Source: Saxidomus purpurata (taxonomy: Eukaryota; Mollusca; Bivalvia; Venerida; Veneridae). Taken from it: a stretch of 64,000 nt of DNA. The position numbers and the translations under genes were made by a program. The notes under the pieces are model-generated. The model ran no database searches. It worked only from the letters and a program-made list of their open reading frames with translations, and was not told the origin of the DNA. This document shows positions 38,401 through 48,542 of the stretch, piece after piece; within the stretch, counting starts at the first letter, position 1, and each line of letters begins with the position of its first letter. The DNA lies in the NCBI GenBank assembly GCA_022818135.1, contig JAFMSR010000013.1, forward strand, positions 22,466,207 to 22,530,206, written 5' to 3'.

Positions 38401-41400
38401 ATTCCGAATAAAGGTCAATGGTAACAAAAGTAAACTGACCGCAATGCAAGGCTTCCAAGTCTGACCAGCTTTTTTAATTACATATGGGGGTAGAGCTTCT
38501 GAATATTTTACTTTAGGTAATTATTTTCTAAACATATCAAAATTGTTGCATTTTAGTCTTTCTTTGCTTTCTTCCTTACGAAGAAAATTGTTCGGCAAAG
38601 GCCAATTTGAAACTGTTTTTGAAGAGTAAGTAGACTAGTTATTTCTAACTGTTCTTATTTGCATGAGCTAATAAGAAATAACCATCATAGAAAAATGAGT
38701 AGACCAACACTAGAATACCACAGCGGTGCTAGCGAAATGCATTGTGGGGTTATAATTTCTTTAAAGGATAGCTCTAGATGTGTCACTGAGGGTTACTTTA
38801 ATGACACTGCAAGAAAATAACCGTCTTTATACTACATGTCTTATTTGTAAAGATATATTTGCAATCAGTATCAATTTACTTGTCTTGTTTGTAATGATGT
38901 ATACCCTCTGATTGATTAATTATTTGATTGCAAATTGCATTGGATTAGTCTTATAAGAAGAGAATTTCTTAGATAGACAAACTGTCTCGGTCTTTAAAGT
39001 GTCCAATTAGCACACTTGTTGTTCCTGCACTTGCATAACCCTCGTACTACGCTTTTGAAGAACTCATCCGAGTATCTGATGTTACCCTGTTTGCACTGAC
39101 TCTGTAGTGCATAAAGAAAACATTTGATGTCTGCCATTAAAAAGTTTAATCATTTGACATTGATTTTTTTTTTATATTTCATCGAATATTTCTATTTTTA
39201 CTAGACACAACGAGTAAGTTGATGTTTGCTGTTATATGTTTTCAGACACGGAAGTTCTTGTTCAGTCTTGGTTTTACGGTAACATTCGGTGGGCTATTTT
39301 CAAAGACATGGAGAGTTTACCGCATCTTTACTAACAAGAAACTTCTTAGACGAGTAGGTACTTAAACGACTCTTCCAGAAATCTGTCTGCAAAATTATTA
39401 TCATTAATTGAACTTATAAATGATAAAAGAAACGTATTTTTACGTCACCTGCTATAAATTTAATTGTAATTTTATTCATGTATTACTAATTGTATTGAAA
39501 TGACGAAATAAAACTTTTTATGCCCCCGAAGGGTGGCATATTTAAATCGCACCGTCCGTCCGTCCGTCTGTCCGTCCGTCCGTCTGTGCGTCCCCACTTA
39601 CAAATTCGTGTCGAGCTGTAACTCTGTCATGCATTGAAGGATTTTAAAATAACTTGGCACACATGTCTAGCACATCAAGACAACGTGTCGCGTGCAAGAC
39701 CCACGTCCCTAGCTCAAAGGTCAAGGTCACACTTGGAGTATGAAGGTTAGGGAATCCTCTATATATGCACACATTCATGTCCGGACTGTAACTTTGTCAT
39801 GCATTTAAGGATTTTAAAATAACTTGGCACAAATGTCTAGCACATCAAGACGACGTGTCGCGTGCAAGACCCATGTCCCTAGCTCAAAGGTCAAGGTCAT
39901 ACTTAGAGTTTGAAGGTAATGGATTCCTCTATATATGCATATATGCACACATTCGTGTCCGGACTGTTACTTTGTCATGCATTGAAGGATTTTAAAATAA
40001 TTTGGCACAAATGTTTAGTACATCAAGACGACGTGTCGTGTGCAAGACCCACATCCCTACCACAAAGGTCAAGGTCACACTTAGAGTTTATAGGTAATGG
40101 AATCCTGTATATATGCATACATTTGTGTCCGGACTATAACTTTATCATGCTTTGAAGGATTTTAAAATAACTTGGCACAAATGTCTAGCACATCAAGCGG
40201 ATGTGTCGCGTGCAAGACCAAGTCCCTACTTCAAAGGTCAATGTCACACTTAATGTTTAAAGTAATGGAATACTGTATGCATGGTTACTCTGTCATGCAT
40301 TGAAGATTACGTAGCACATATATTGAGCACATGGAGAGGACACAGACTGTGAGGCACCTCTTTCGGGGGCATTCGTCACTTGTGAGGGACAACTCTTGTT
40401 TATGAGTGTAACTGTTTCTACACTTTGAGGTAAGAAGCTCACTCTAATTTTGCATTAACCTACGACAATCGCTAGACACATGAGTTTGGTGTCCATAGTT
40501 GACTTTGTAATAATTATTCTTTGAATGTCAAGTATCTGTTTCAGTCAATTAAAGATTACCAGCTGCTGGCTATAATTGGTGCTTTATTCAGTGTAGTTTT
40601 CCTGGTGTTAATTCTATGGACGATATTAAGTCCCCATGAAGTGATGATAAAGGAATTGAAAAAAGAGGCAAGTACTATACATTACCGGTATTATGCTGAC
40701 AAGATTTTTAAGTGAACAAACGTCCTACGCTTTTTATATGATAAGTTTCATCACCTTAAACCAATTTTTGATACGAAAGACCTAGCTTCAAAAAACCTTT
40801 CGCAGCAGGAATTGAACGATTGACACATTGATAGCGTGCTTAGTATTCATATCTCAGTCAAAGATTGAAAATAACTATGTATACATGAAGGTTAATAAAC
40901 GGAATAGTTTCAAACTGATGATAAAATTAACCTTAAAGTCAAATAAAATGCTGTCGATATTTTGCAGGTGGATATAGGTGATAGTTACTTTTACTTATCA
41001 TTTCAGACATATGCACAATTATGTGCTTTACTAAAGGTATAAAACAACAAAATACAAAAGGAAGCCATTAATCACTCTTACATCAGACATATATTCACAA
41101 TGTAGTGTGTCAATTATTTATTAGCAAATAGATGTATTGCAAATGCATATTTGATTGACAGAACTCCATACAAAGTGTATATAGTTGACATTTATTCTTT
41201 AAACATACACGCTGCAAATAATGAACAAATTCATGTTTTTCCTTTCAGGTGTATATGATCGGAAACGACGCTGAAGTTCGTCCATTTGTACGAATTTGTC
41301 GTTCAGAGTTCTCTACATACTTCTCATGGACTTTATACATAATACAGGGCGCGTTGTTAACTTTCGGAGCGTTCCTTGCTTGGGAAACTAGACATGTATG

Positions 41401-44400
41401 TTAATCATATTTCAATTTTAGTTACAGTAACAGCTAAATGGCAAAACATGTGATATTGATATAACTTTCATTTCCACTGTATTATGTTTATTTTTAAAAC
41501 TGATATATGGTTGAGACTTGGACAGATATGTTAGAAGGGACAGGTTTGAAAGATTTTCAGCACTTTCAAAGGTCCATTACTAACACCAAATAGAATTTTC
41601 TTTTATTTCTGGAATTGTAACAGGGAAATACAGTTTGAAACTGGCTTCTGAAACTTTACCATAGCCATTCCCTGTTTGAAATACTGCTGCAGAAAAACGA
41701 GTGAATGTTTAAGTATTTCCTTAGATTGACCTGGGTAGTCTTTTTGTCCTACTTTCGCTTAATTGAATGTTGTAAACAGTCAGACATATACTTTGCACAT
41801 CATTCGAGGTAAGTTCATTAATTATAAATCAAAATAGACATGCGTATTTATATTAAACCTATTTACAGCCTCTCTCTGGGAGATATCTGGAAAATTACAA
41901 AGATATTTGAAAACAGGAAAACCTACTTTCGTGTTTGAAAAGATAAATTATGATGTATGAATTCTTTTGTTAAACTCAAATTTTCAGCACAATATGGTCA
42001 CATTCAATGCAGTATGTTATATTTTTCCATCTGAAAAGACGCCCGTTACGATTCCATAATTTAAAAAAAAAATTATTTGGTGTTAGTGATAGACCTTTAA
42101 GAAGACAATATTTGACTTAAAGTTCTCTTAAAACATTTGGACAATGTAGCTTGCAGTGTTTATTTTATTTGTCCGAGTTTCATTATTCTAACATGACTCA
42201 TGATTTTGTTTCTGTGTAGAACGATTATGTTTTATTATACTATAAACAAAAATGACGTCAAATTGTACCGCATTGCGTTAAATAAATATCAGCATAGAAA
42301 ATAACGCTTTGCATGTATGTACCTTTTGTACTATTTTGCCATTATATGAAACGAAATAACAACCTTTTCAACGTTGATGCGCAATTATAAACTTAGTTCA
42401 TTAACACCCAGTATAATTCCAAATCATTTAACATCGCGGGAACGGACAGCATTTCATAAATAACACCTAAAATTAGGTCGTATAATTTGTCCTCAAAATT
42501 GAAATACTGTCTGTAACAGATGTATATCTCTTGTTTTATCCTCTTCCAAGTATTATACTATTGAGCTTCATACAGTAGATTATTTCGCTGAATGTACTTG
42601 TGTAATGCAACAAGGGCAGTCAATAAAAGATCCATTAACTACGTTAATACCTAATTTTCACAGTCATGCTTAGAGGAAATAGGCTTTGTATTAGCTAATT
42701 TATATATTTCCTGTTGTAATTTATCATTATAGGCTACGGAGTAATTACAAAACATTCAACTGTGATCTATAGTCAAAGTTTGTAAACACTTCCTATGCAT
42801 TTACGAAACCTTCCGCACTTTCACTCAGTTCATTGACTAGAGTCAGTGAACCCGATTTCGCACACGTTTCATGATAAATTAACTATTCCAACACTATTGA
42901 AAATTTTGATAAATACGCAAAGAAGGATTTGAACGTTATTTAGATATATTACAAAGTATATCACTCTAAACGTCCGGAACTATTTTTGGCTGCTGAAATT
43001 CCCGCCCGCGTAATTGCACACAACATTTGCGAGTGTGCATGTATTAATACGCTTAGATTGACATTACTATGATTGAAGTCACGTGATTAACTCAAATCGT
43101 TGTAAAATTTACTACACTTCCGGTATCGCCTGTAGTATTAGCAATAACAAAATAATACGAAAGATGTTTGATGACGGAGCAAAAAAGATCAGTCAAAGTA
43201 GAGTTCAAAGCAGCAAGTTTATGTTAGCGCAGTAAATAGTACCCCTTCGAACTTTTTTGTTTATATTAACGTGTTACAATGGAAATAAATGTTACTTTTG
43301 AGTGATTAACCGTTTAGTATATCACTGACACACCAAACCTTTAATAAAAATAATCATTCTTTCAGATTTTTTTATACTTTCAATTCCTTCTATAATGACG
43401 TCAAATTCCTGGTCCGCTCGATTAAAAGCCGGTTCACCAAAAATTGTAGAACCTGTGTCCGCACGACCTGCATTTTTAGAACAACACAGCAATGAACAAA
43501 TCAAGTTTATGAAAAAGATAGAAAAATTTGTAAAAGTTTTATCCATTCACATTTTTTGTCTTTTGTATATATAATATAATATCATGAATAACCTACTGTT
43601 AAACTATATGTTCTTCAAATTTATGCAATGGCTGTAACATACTGTCCAGACTTCACAACATCAATTCTTTGTAACAAAGCTCAGCTAAAACTTTAGCATA
43701 TAGTCACTGGGCTGTCCTGTACTGTAGAATAAATTGCTCGATTAAATATTTTACTGTCCGAAAGTATGAAAAATGCACACTCAATCTCAACTAAACGTTG
43801 GGGAGAACAACAATAATTTATGATTATTTGCATTATTCTACGTAAACAATATGAGAGAACTTACAGATTTGGCGAATTGGATAATAATAGATTAAAAAAG
43901 ATGACTGTGGCATTTCACTTTTTAAAACATGACACTTGTATTGAATTTTGTTATTTTTTTTAAACTGACCTTGTGAAAATGTGTATGATTTGTTTATGTT
44001 TACGTCTGATCTTTCAAAAGCGAGGCTCACAAGAAGGATCCCTCCAATGTTTTCTTTCACTTTATGACCACCCAAATCATGTAAATACAAAAGTTAAATC
44101 AGCGAAACTAGGTGTGTGAATTCGCGTCATGTGCTTAATCGGGTACACTGACACAAGTGTATGAATAAGTTGTTGGTTTTGTACTCCGGGTATAAATTGT
44201 CTTATCGTGTCCGAATTGCACACCGAGCTGCTTTCTCTAGAAGAGCAAGTGAAATCGGCGACTTTCCTCACGATAACGATGGAGTCAGTTTCAAATCGGA
44301 ACATTCCATAGATCCTCCAAACATAAATAACCTGTTCAAAGAACATACATGTACAATGATAAATAAATACAACTTCAAACAACGACTTGTATCGAACAAT

Positions 44401-46590
44401 GCCTCATTTTAGTACAAATGTTAAAATAATCAACATTGAGATCTACTGTAACAGTTATAAATCGTTTCCCACCCATTAATTATACAACAACAATTTTGCA
44501 AAGATAATTGAATGCTATCGGTACTGCAGCATATTCTAAAATGCTGGTTTTACCGATAATGACTGAAATGCATAACTTTTAGCTTAATATTCATATTATT
44601 TGTACTTTTAAACTTTTTTAATTGACACCAGTTTTGGGAAAGCCTCTTTAACCGCTAGTATCAATAAGGTACTATAACAATTATGCGGAAATAATTTTCA
44701 TGGTATATTTAGGGAACAAAAATACACAAAACAAAAAAACCCATAAATTTGAAGGTATTAATTCTCAAAGTCGACTTATGTGATAAATTAAACCTATTAA
44801 ATATCAGCTGCACATTAGTATCAGTTCATGTTTCATGCAATCACTTGGTGAGATGAGCAAACGTCGTTATGTGCGTTTTTTTACAAATACATAACGAAAG
44901 GAATAGTTTGAGTATATTCTTTTTATTTTATACCAAAATGTCTTTCATAGGTCTTTGTGTATATCACACTCTTATTTCAACGACACTTTAAATTGTCTGT
45001 CTCTAAAAACGAATAGAAAGTAGACGTCATAAACTGAACGGAACAAATGATAAAACCTGAATGAGATTGTAATGAGGGTCGTAGATGACTTCATAATATA
45101 TTTAGCAATCTGCATTGATGATCATACATCAGCGTTTTCGGTTTATGTTGTACATACACATAACATGTATACAGCTGTGAAAAATGTTGACATGAAAATG
45201 AGCTGAATTCCTACAGTTTCTCAAGTTAAGAGTAGATCTTCAATTACTAAACTGCAGGTGAAGATACAAGCTCTGAATGACTCGCATCAGATCGGACTAT
45301 GTTTATACAATGTGGTCATCTTGAGTGCTGTTGGTCTGACGCTGTCTTTACTTCTGGTTGACCAGGAAGTGATGTTGTATGGTATCACATCTGGTTGCCT
45401 TCTCATCGGTACTTCTTTGACACAAGCTGTTATCTTCATACCGAAGGTAAATATTGTAAAACACTCTTTTAACATACATGGTTGTTTGCGTTTTGATTTC
45501 ATTCTAGTATATCTGCATATAGGTTTCTCCTTGACAAGAATAGAAATATTATATGTCAATTCCTTTTTTCTAAAGGCACGACATAACTAAAATCAAAACT
45601 GTATATGGTAAACTCTATAACCAAAGAACCGTTTAGTAATGGTAGTTTTGAACAATTTTTATCTTAAGCCAAAAAAAGTTTGTGCAATGTGTAATAAACT
45701 GTTAGTTACTATAACCAAAACATTACACAACGTACCTTTGGGGCTCATGTCGGAAATCTCAGAGAATCAGGTAGCCGGTATACACACATAAAAAAATCTT
45801 CAAGAAACATCGAAAAAAGGCATTCATCGAAGACAAAAAAAAAACAAATAAAATTTTTCAAAGGTGCGCCTTAATTGCAAGCTGTGGTACAGTAATGAGG
45901 ACATTTCATAAATTGAACACGTGATCATTGTCGAACTAAAAATAGCTTCCTCATTTGTTATTCAGTTTTTGTATCACGAAACGCTCTGACTAAAAATCAA
46001 AATTTTAATGTTTCGCAATTAAGTATGTCAATGTTTAGGCATTATGTTATATTTATCACCTAAAACTTCTTGTTTGTATAGTTAATTTCCATCTTTACAC
46101 ATAATAATAATAATGTTGTCATTCAGATTTAATCTCTTTACTTTTCCAAAAAAGTTGGTTGCTATGGATAGTGTATATTTCTTAAAAAATAGCTATTCTT
46201 TGGCAACACTTGTTGCTCTTTCACGAAAACGTCGAATACGTATTCTACTCAAATAAGACTCTCTGTTTGGCATTTCGTTCATGTTAAAAGTTAAAATCAT
46301 CCGTTTACACATTTGTAGATAAAGTTCAACGATATTTAAGGTTGGTGTGTGTCACTGAATAATTTGTAAATTCAGCCTAATTTTATTTACTTATAAAAGT
46401 GGAATAAAACCTTAAAACAAAACAATATGCACATGTGATTTTAATTTTGTTTCAGATTCATGCCGTCTACAATAAAGTGGAAGTGTCTGCTACAACCGGA
46501 AATACACTTGTTGCAGCTTCAATGACGCAAGGCTCTGCCTTGGAAACAGTTGCAACACGAGCAACCAATTCACAATCGTTGCCATCATAG
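26243..46590 (+). CDS. GABA-B-receptor-like class C GPCR, gene B (complete, 16 exons, predicted 750 aa)
   Basis: Exons: 26243-26458, 29486-29623, 30382-30552, 30869-30970, 31880-31945, 32490-32685, 33875-34021, 36479-36640, 37024-37110, 37793-37943, 38212-38326, 39246-39353, 40545-40667, 41249-41395, 45258-45446, 46456-46590. All phases join. Residues 1-19 are a signal peptide. About 25-440 are the Venus-flytrap ligand domain with family landmarks DSKCHPG, GAGCSVVSEA, SPVLSDRERFPKFFRF, LKKQDARIIVATMYE, FNGWY and CYDHIWAAALAF. TM1-TM7 follow in exons 10-15, with FSKTWRVYRIF after TM3 and FLAWETR at TM5. The protein would sit in the plasma membrane and couple to G proteins. Compared with GABA-binding subunits, the Trp near GKSWNGG, the Ser in SFASTSP and the Tyr in GWY are kept, while the positions for His (FFRFG) and Glu (FLSPF) look replaced, so GABA binding is uncertain. 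The tail is only about 40 residues, without a coiled coil. There is no cysteine-rich domain, as expected for GABA-B types. Confidence 0.93.
26459..29485 (+). other. Intron 1 of gene B
   Basis: A 3.0-kb intron with a diverged copy of the hairpin/tandem-core element at 27430-28420. The stretch at 28890-29100 (TGTGCAGGCTGA..ATGATCTACACT) looks repeat-derived, but its family is not clear. No exon is seen. Confidence 0.7.
27430..28420. repeat. Dispersed element with ~150-bp internal repeats, copy 2, in intron 1
   Basis: Starts CAAGGGACCCTATATTGCTT, like the CCCTATATCGCC start at 14744. Later units share CTAAGCTCTGGG, GTCTACTA.ACAATGCTAC and TTTGAACAATCTTGG with 14830-15150. More diverged than copy 1. 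Confidence 0.55.
29486..29623 (+). CDS. Gene B exon 2: lobe 1
   Basis: 46 codons, CHPGISVYHMNERLN to SYLWNLTQ, phase 0. It contains the GCS motif of the ligand pocket and an NLT glycosylation site. The acceptor CAAAG is purine-rich, but the frame and homology fit. Confidence 0.88.
30382..30552 (+). CDS. Gene B exon 3: lobe 1
   Basis: 57 codons, LSFASTSPVLSDRERFPKFF through NWKRVATINQAREFFSA, phase 0, acceptor TTAATAG, donor GTAGGG. The Ser of the SxxSP pocket motif is kept. Confidence 0.92.
30869..30970 (+). CDS. Gene B exon 4: lobe crossover
   Basis: 34 codons, VIDDFVKRTRDTNINI to RLLNLK, phase 0, acceptor TTGAAG, donor GTAAAC. Confidence 0.9.
31880..31945 (+). CDS. Gene B exon 5: lobe 2
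   Basis: 22 codons, KQDARIIVATMYEDKAKEVV plus CS, phase 0, donor GTGAGT. The KQDARIIV block is a strong GABA-B signature. Confidence 0.92.
32490..32685 (+). CDS. Gene B exon 6: lobe 2
   Basis: 65 codons plus one base. AYKLGLYGPKIVWIFNGWY to ERGIANLTG. The Tyr after GW corresponds to a ligand-contacting Tyr in GABA-binding subunits. NLT glycosylation site. Acceptor TTCCAG, donor GTAGGA. Confidence 0.92.
33875..34021 (+). CDS. Gene B exon 7: lobe 2 to lobe 1
   Basis: Phase 1 in and out. EFRRRYRQHPTYTPDLEDN to CYDHIWAAALAFNCTAKRMA. YDxIW is the conserved family block. Acceptor TTGCAG. Confidence 0.92.
   Translation, partial: PESLEGVTDNIQHIHQTLRTIPFFLPFVTTTYGQLHWHLTALPNVWLT
34150..34500 (-). 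repeat. Dispersed AT-rich repeat, minus orientation
   Basis: On the minus strand it begins TTAAAGGGACATACCCTACA and continues GAAACATAGATTAAATGTAT, AATAAATACAA and GAGGCCTTCTGT, matching 18180-18320 and 44340-44480 in order. Confidence 0.6.
35343..36140. repeat. Inverted repeats ~0.7 kb apart in intron 7 of gene B
   Basis: The left arm has CTTGTACAAGACATTAAGAT (35367-35386). The right arm carries its reverse complement near 36095-36120. Flanking TATATATGAACAAGTCT / ATACAAGTTTCTTGT and GACTTGCACAAGA / GACTTGTAAAAGA pairs extend the arms to about 70 bp with mismatches. No transposase. Confidence 0.6.
36479..36640 (+). CDS. Gene B exon 8: end of the flytrap domain
   Basis: Phase 1. HNKTLDMFTYADSDINEV to LVKIERIQ, including TSLTGVSGGIVFS, the usual SF-GVSGHVVF region. 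The 5' intron is 2.46 kb. An HNKT glycosylation site is present. Confidence 0.9.
37024..37110 (+). CDS. Gene B exon 9: linker
   Basis: Phase 1 in and out. DGDRVKVALYRQDKDPKYFE to LVWKG. The upstream open frame reaches back into the intron, but the TTTAG acceptor at 37021-37023 and the phase fix the start. Confidence 0.85.
37793..37943 (+). CDS. Gene B exon 10: linker and TM1
   Basis: Starts NIPRDSTFVIQEEIKIPL; TM1 is about YVTMTTLSAMGICLALLFLV, ending FRHNR. Phase 1 in, phase 2 out. Donor GTAACT. Confidence 0.93.
38212..38326 (+). CDS. Gene B exon 11: TM2
   Basis: Starts NVKLSSPNINNIILLGCVLC, the class C S-P-x-x-N motif, and ends AAICM with the TM3-loop disulfide Cys. Donor GTAAAC after ATG. 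Confidence 0.93.
39246..39353 (+). CDS. Gene B exon 12: TM3 and second intracellular loop
   Basis: 36 codons, TRKFLFSLGFTVTFGGLFSK to TNKKLLRR, containing the FSKTWRVYRIF motif. Acceptor TTTCAG, donor GTAGGT. Confidence 0.93.
39520..40401 (+). mobile_element. Pearl/Helentron-like non-autonomous element, copy 2, in intron 12 of gene B
   Basis: Starts TGCCCCCGAAGGGTGGCAT (hairpin), then a GTCC/GTCT microsatellite (39553-39592), then about four core units of ~170 bp containing GGATTTTAAAATAA, CTAGCACATCAAGACGA and TCAAGGTCACACTT, and ends GGACAACTCTTGTT. Full-length relative to copy 1 and in the same sense as the receptor gene. No protein is encoded; the frame at 39910-40155 is repeat sequence. 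Confidence 0.85.
40545..40667 (+). CDS. Gene B exon 13: TM4
   Basis: 41 codons, SIKDYQLLAIIGALFSV to IKELKKE. The donor is GC in the context GAG|GCAAGT; no GT in the right phase exists nearby. Confidence 0.92.
40668..40669 (+). other. GC splice donor, gene B TM4 exon
   Basis: The same GAG|GCAAGT context and phase as gene A. The acceptor AG is at 41247-41248. Confidence 0.85.
41249..41395 (+). CDS. Gene B exon 14: second extracellular loop and TM5
   Basis: 49 codons, VYMIGNDAEVRPFVRICRSE to AFLAWETRH. Acceptor TTTCAG, donor GTATGT. Confidence 0.93.
42893..43330 (+). repeat. Dispersed ~430-bp repeat, arm 1
   Basis: Matches the reverse complement of 48366-48965: shared blocks are TATACGCAAAGAA-like, CGTCCGG, TTTTTGGCTGCTGAAATTCC, GAGTGTGCATG, CACTTCCGGTAT, AAATAGTACCCCTTC, TTAACGTGTTA and TTTTGAGTGAT. 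Ends in a TAGTATATCACTG motif. Confidence 0.75.
44330..44620 (+). repeat. Dispersed AT-rich repeat, copy in intron 14
   Basis: GATAAATAAATACAACTTCA, TGCCTCATTTTAGTAC and CCCATTAATTATACAACAAC align with 18225-18345. Confidence 0.6.
45258..45446 (+). CDS. Gene B exon 15: TM6 and TM7
   Basis: 63 codons, VKIQALNDSHQIGLCLYNVV to VIFIPK. Acceptor CTGCAG, donor GTAAAT. About 94% identical in nucleotides to gene A 4864-5052. Confidence 0.95.
46456..46590 (+). CDS. Gene B exon 16: C-terminal tail and stop
   Basis: 44 codons plus TAG. IHAVYNKVEVSATTGNT, then a Ser/Thr/Ala-rich end NSQSLPS. No heptad repeat and no ER-retention RxR motif seen. Confidence 0.88.
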   Translation: MHAVYNKVEVSATTGNTLVAASMTQGSALETVATRATNSQSLPS

Positions 46591-48365
46591 CATAGTCCCT
46601 CCTTTTGCACTTAACGTAGAAATACAATACGTACCTAAGCCAGGAGTAAATGATTTTATTTTTAGATCTATGGACCTTATAGTTGCACTTCGTTATTCGA
46701 CTTTAAGGAGTGTCCATCAAATAGGTAAATTAGCATGATAAAACGGTAACTTTCAGAAAGGAGTGTTGAATTTAATAGCCATTGGTGCTTTGGGTTGGCA
46801 CTTCATTTCCATAAACTAAATACCGAATTTTTTAAAATATATTTTAGAAATTAAGCAATTACTCCGAGGTCTGATTTATTGACAAAATCATCAACATCAA
46901 TACAAGATTTTTGTATATTTTCATTTGGAAAAAAGTGAAACATTTGTTTTATATACAATTATTTTTGTAGGGTTATAAATATATATTTTAAGTGATCACA
47001 AATTAACGTCAATGTTTTTGCGGCATGTCTTCATTTGCAGAAAAGAATGTTTATGTATTGTGACTTGTTTCGTCCATTTGTGTTTACTAAATTGTCAAAC
47101 CTATAATGTATAATGCTTTTAAACGTTTATGCGTAATAATAACCCAAATTTGCAAATACTGAAATGAGGAACTTTTAAGTATGCGGAAAGTGCTTGAAAT
47201 TACACCGTTTCATTGAAAGAATTCTCAATATTCCTCTCCGGTAGAGAACATCCCTTCCACAACCATCTCATACCAACACCCTCTTCCTCAGCCATGTCTA
47301 CAACTGCGTTCACTTCATTCGTCATATTTATAAGGTTCAATTTAAAATGTGGGAGTTTCTTTTCTGCGGTGACAATATTTCTGCATTTGCTGTGGCCATA
47401 CAGGACGTCCCAGAAATCAAATCCTGAGATTGATTGACACAGTTTGCATATAAACGCATGTATACGTCAGTATACTTCCTTAACATGTATGTAGTTAAAT
47501 GATAATGAACAAAACATGTTATGGATGCAGATGGTTTATATTAAGTAATCAAACTCATGTAAAAATACATATATTTCTCTCATTTCATGATTATATGAAC
47601 AAAAGAGAGTTAGTTTGTTACACTATTTAAAGAGGCTCATAGAAAACAGGTACTATACATCACGAAATAGTGCATATACAAAAGAGATGTTGTGTAGCGT
47701 TACATCAGAAACATATTTAGCAAGAAATCATGTACAATAACATGCCATTATATCTTATTGTCATTTTGCATATACTGTTCACAAATTAATTGGAAATTAA
47801 ACCGTTATTTATTGAATAGAGAACTTAATTTTATATACTAGTTTATACGGCAAACAACTAATGTGTTTCTTCCTATCAATATTTGTAAAACCTTGATGTA
47901 GTACATGTATACTTGTAAAACGGGTCTGCAAATAATAAAAACTTGACCATTTAAACTAGTTTGTTACTTTCAGTTTCGAGACATGGGGGTAGACATGACT
48001 GTGTTCTTTGTGTTCAATCCATAGCCAATCTTAAGTTGCTAAACTCAAGTCTGAAAAGTAATCATGCTTCATTTGTACAAACGCAGAATTTGGATTTGCA
48101 GCAGGAGAAAACTTGACATTTACACGGTATATTTGAGGTGGACCCTTTCTACTAATTCATTTTTACTCCCATTTTGCACATGAAACATGAAAATAATGAG
48201 CCAAGATAACGAGAATTGCAGATAATATTGACAAAATGCGATGTTTTGTACGGTTTATGTTTATGTACGTTTTTGGTACGTGGCATTCCCTGTTTGATAT
48301 TATTTTTGTTTTTATTAGTTATTTATACATGTTATAACATTTTGGTCAAAACTAGACTATATTTA
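46591..48365 (+). other. Gene B 3' flank
   Basis: The 3' UTR must start here; AATAAA at 47934-47939 is one candidate signal. Frames at 46550-46738 and 47213-47437 have no motifs. No other feature seen. Confidence 0.4.
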
Positions 48366-48542
48366 GGAAATAGATTTCTCATTTGAGTGATTTACCGGTT
48401 AGTATATCACTGTGTGGAGTGTAGATTCGTAGTAATCTAATCACGGAGGCTGAAGGCCTGAGTGATTAATTATGGAGCATCTAAATGACAAACAGTGATA
48501 TACTAACCGGTATATCACTCAAAAGTAAAATCTATTTCCATT
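48366..48542. repeat. Palindromic foldback element (~177 bp)
   Basis: The arms GAGTGATTTACCGGTTAGTA and its mirrored TACTAACCGGTATATCACTC, with outer GGAAATAGAT / ATCTATTTCC, form an inverted repeat of about 45 bp. The loop (about 48415-48510) contains AATCACGGAGGCTGAAGGCC. Confidence 0.8.

Larger units (their letters stand above)
41396..45257 (+). other. Intron 14 of gene B
   Basis: The largest intron (3.9 kb). It holds the dispersed repeat at 42893-43330 and the AT-rich repeat at 44330-44620. The rest shows nothing supportable. Confidence 0.7.

Noticed and set aside
39910..40155. 81-codon open frame (+)
   Set aside because: Entirely within the Pearl-like core repeats; similar frames recur in copy 1 on the other strand (11129-11739).
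43322..43546. Overlapping frames on both strands (74 codons on -, about 55 codons from ATG 43394 on +)
   Set aside because: Both read plausibly, neither has a domain or splice context, and they lie next to a dispersed repeat in an intron.
44077..44412. Overlapping frames of 101 (-) and 83 (+) codons
   Set aside because: Mutually antisense, no motifs, partly inside a dispersed AT-rich repeat.
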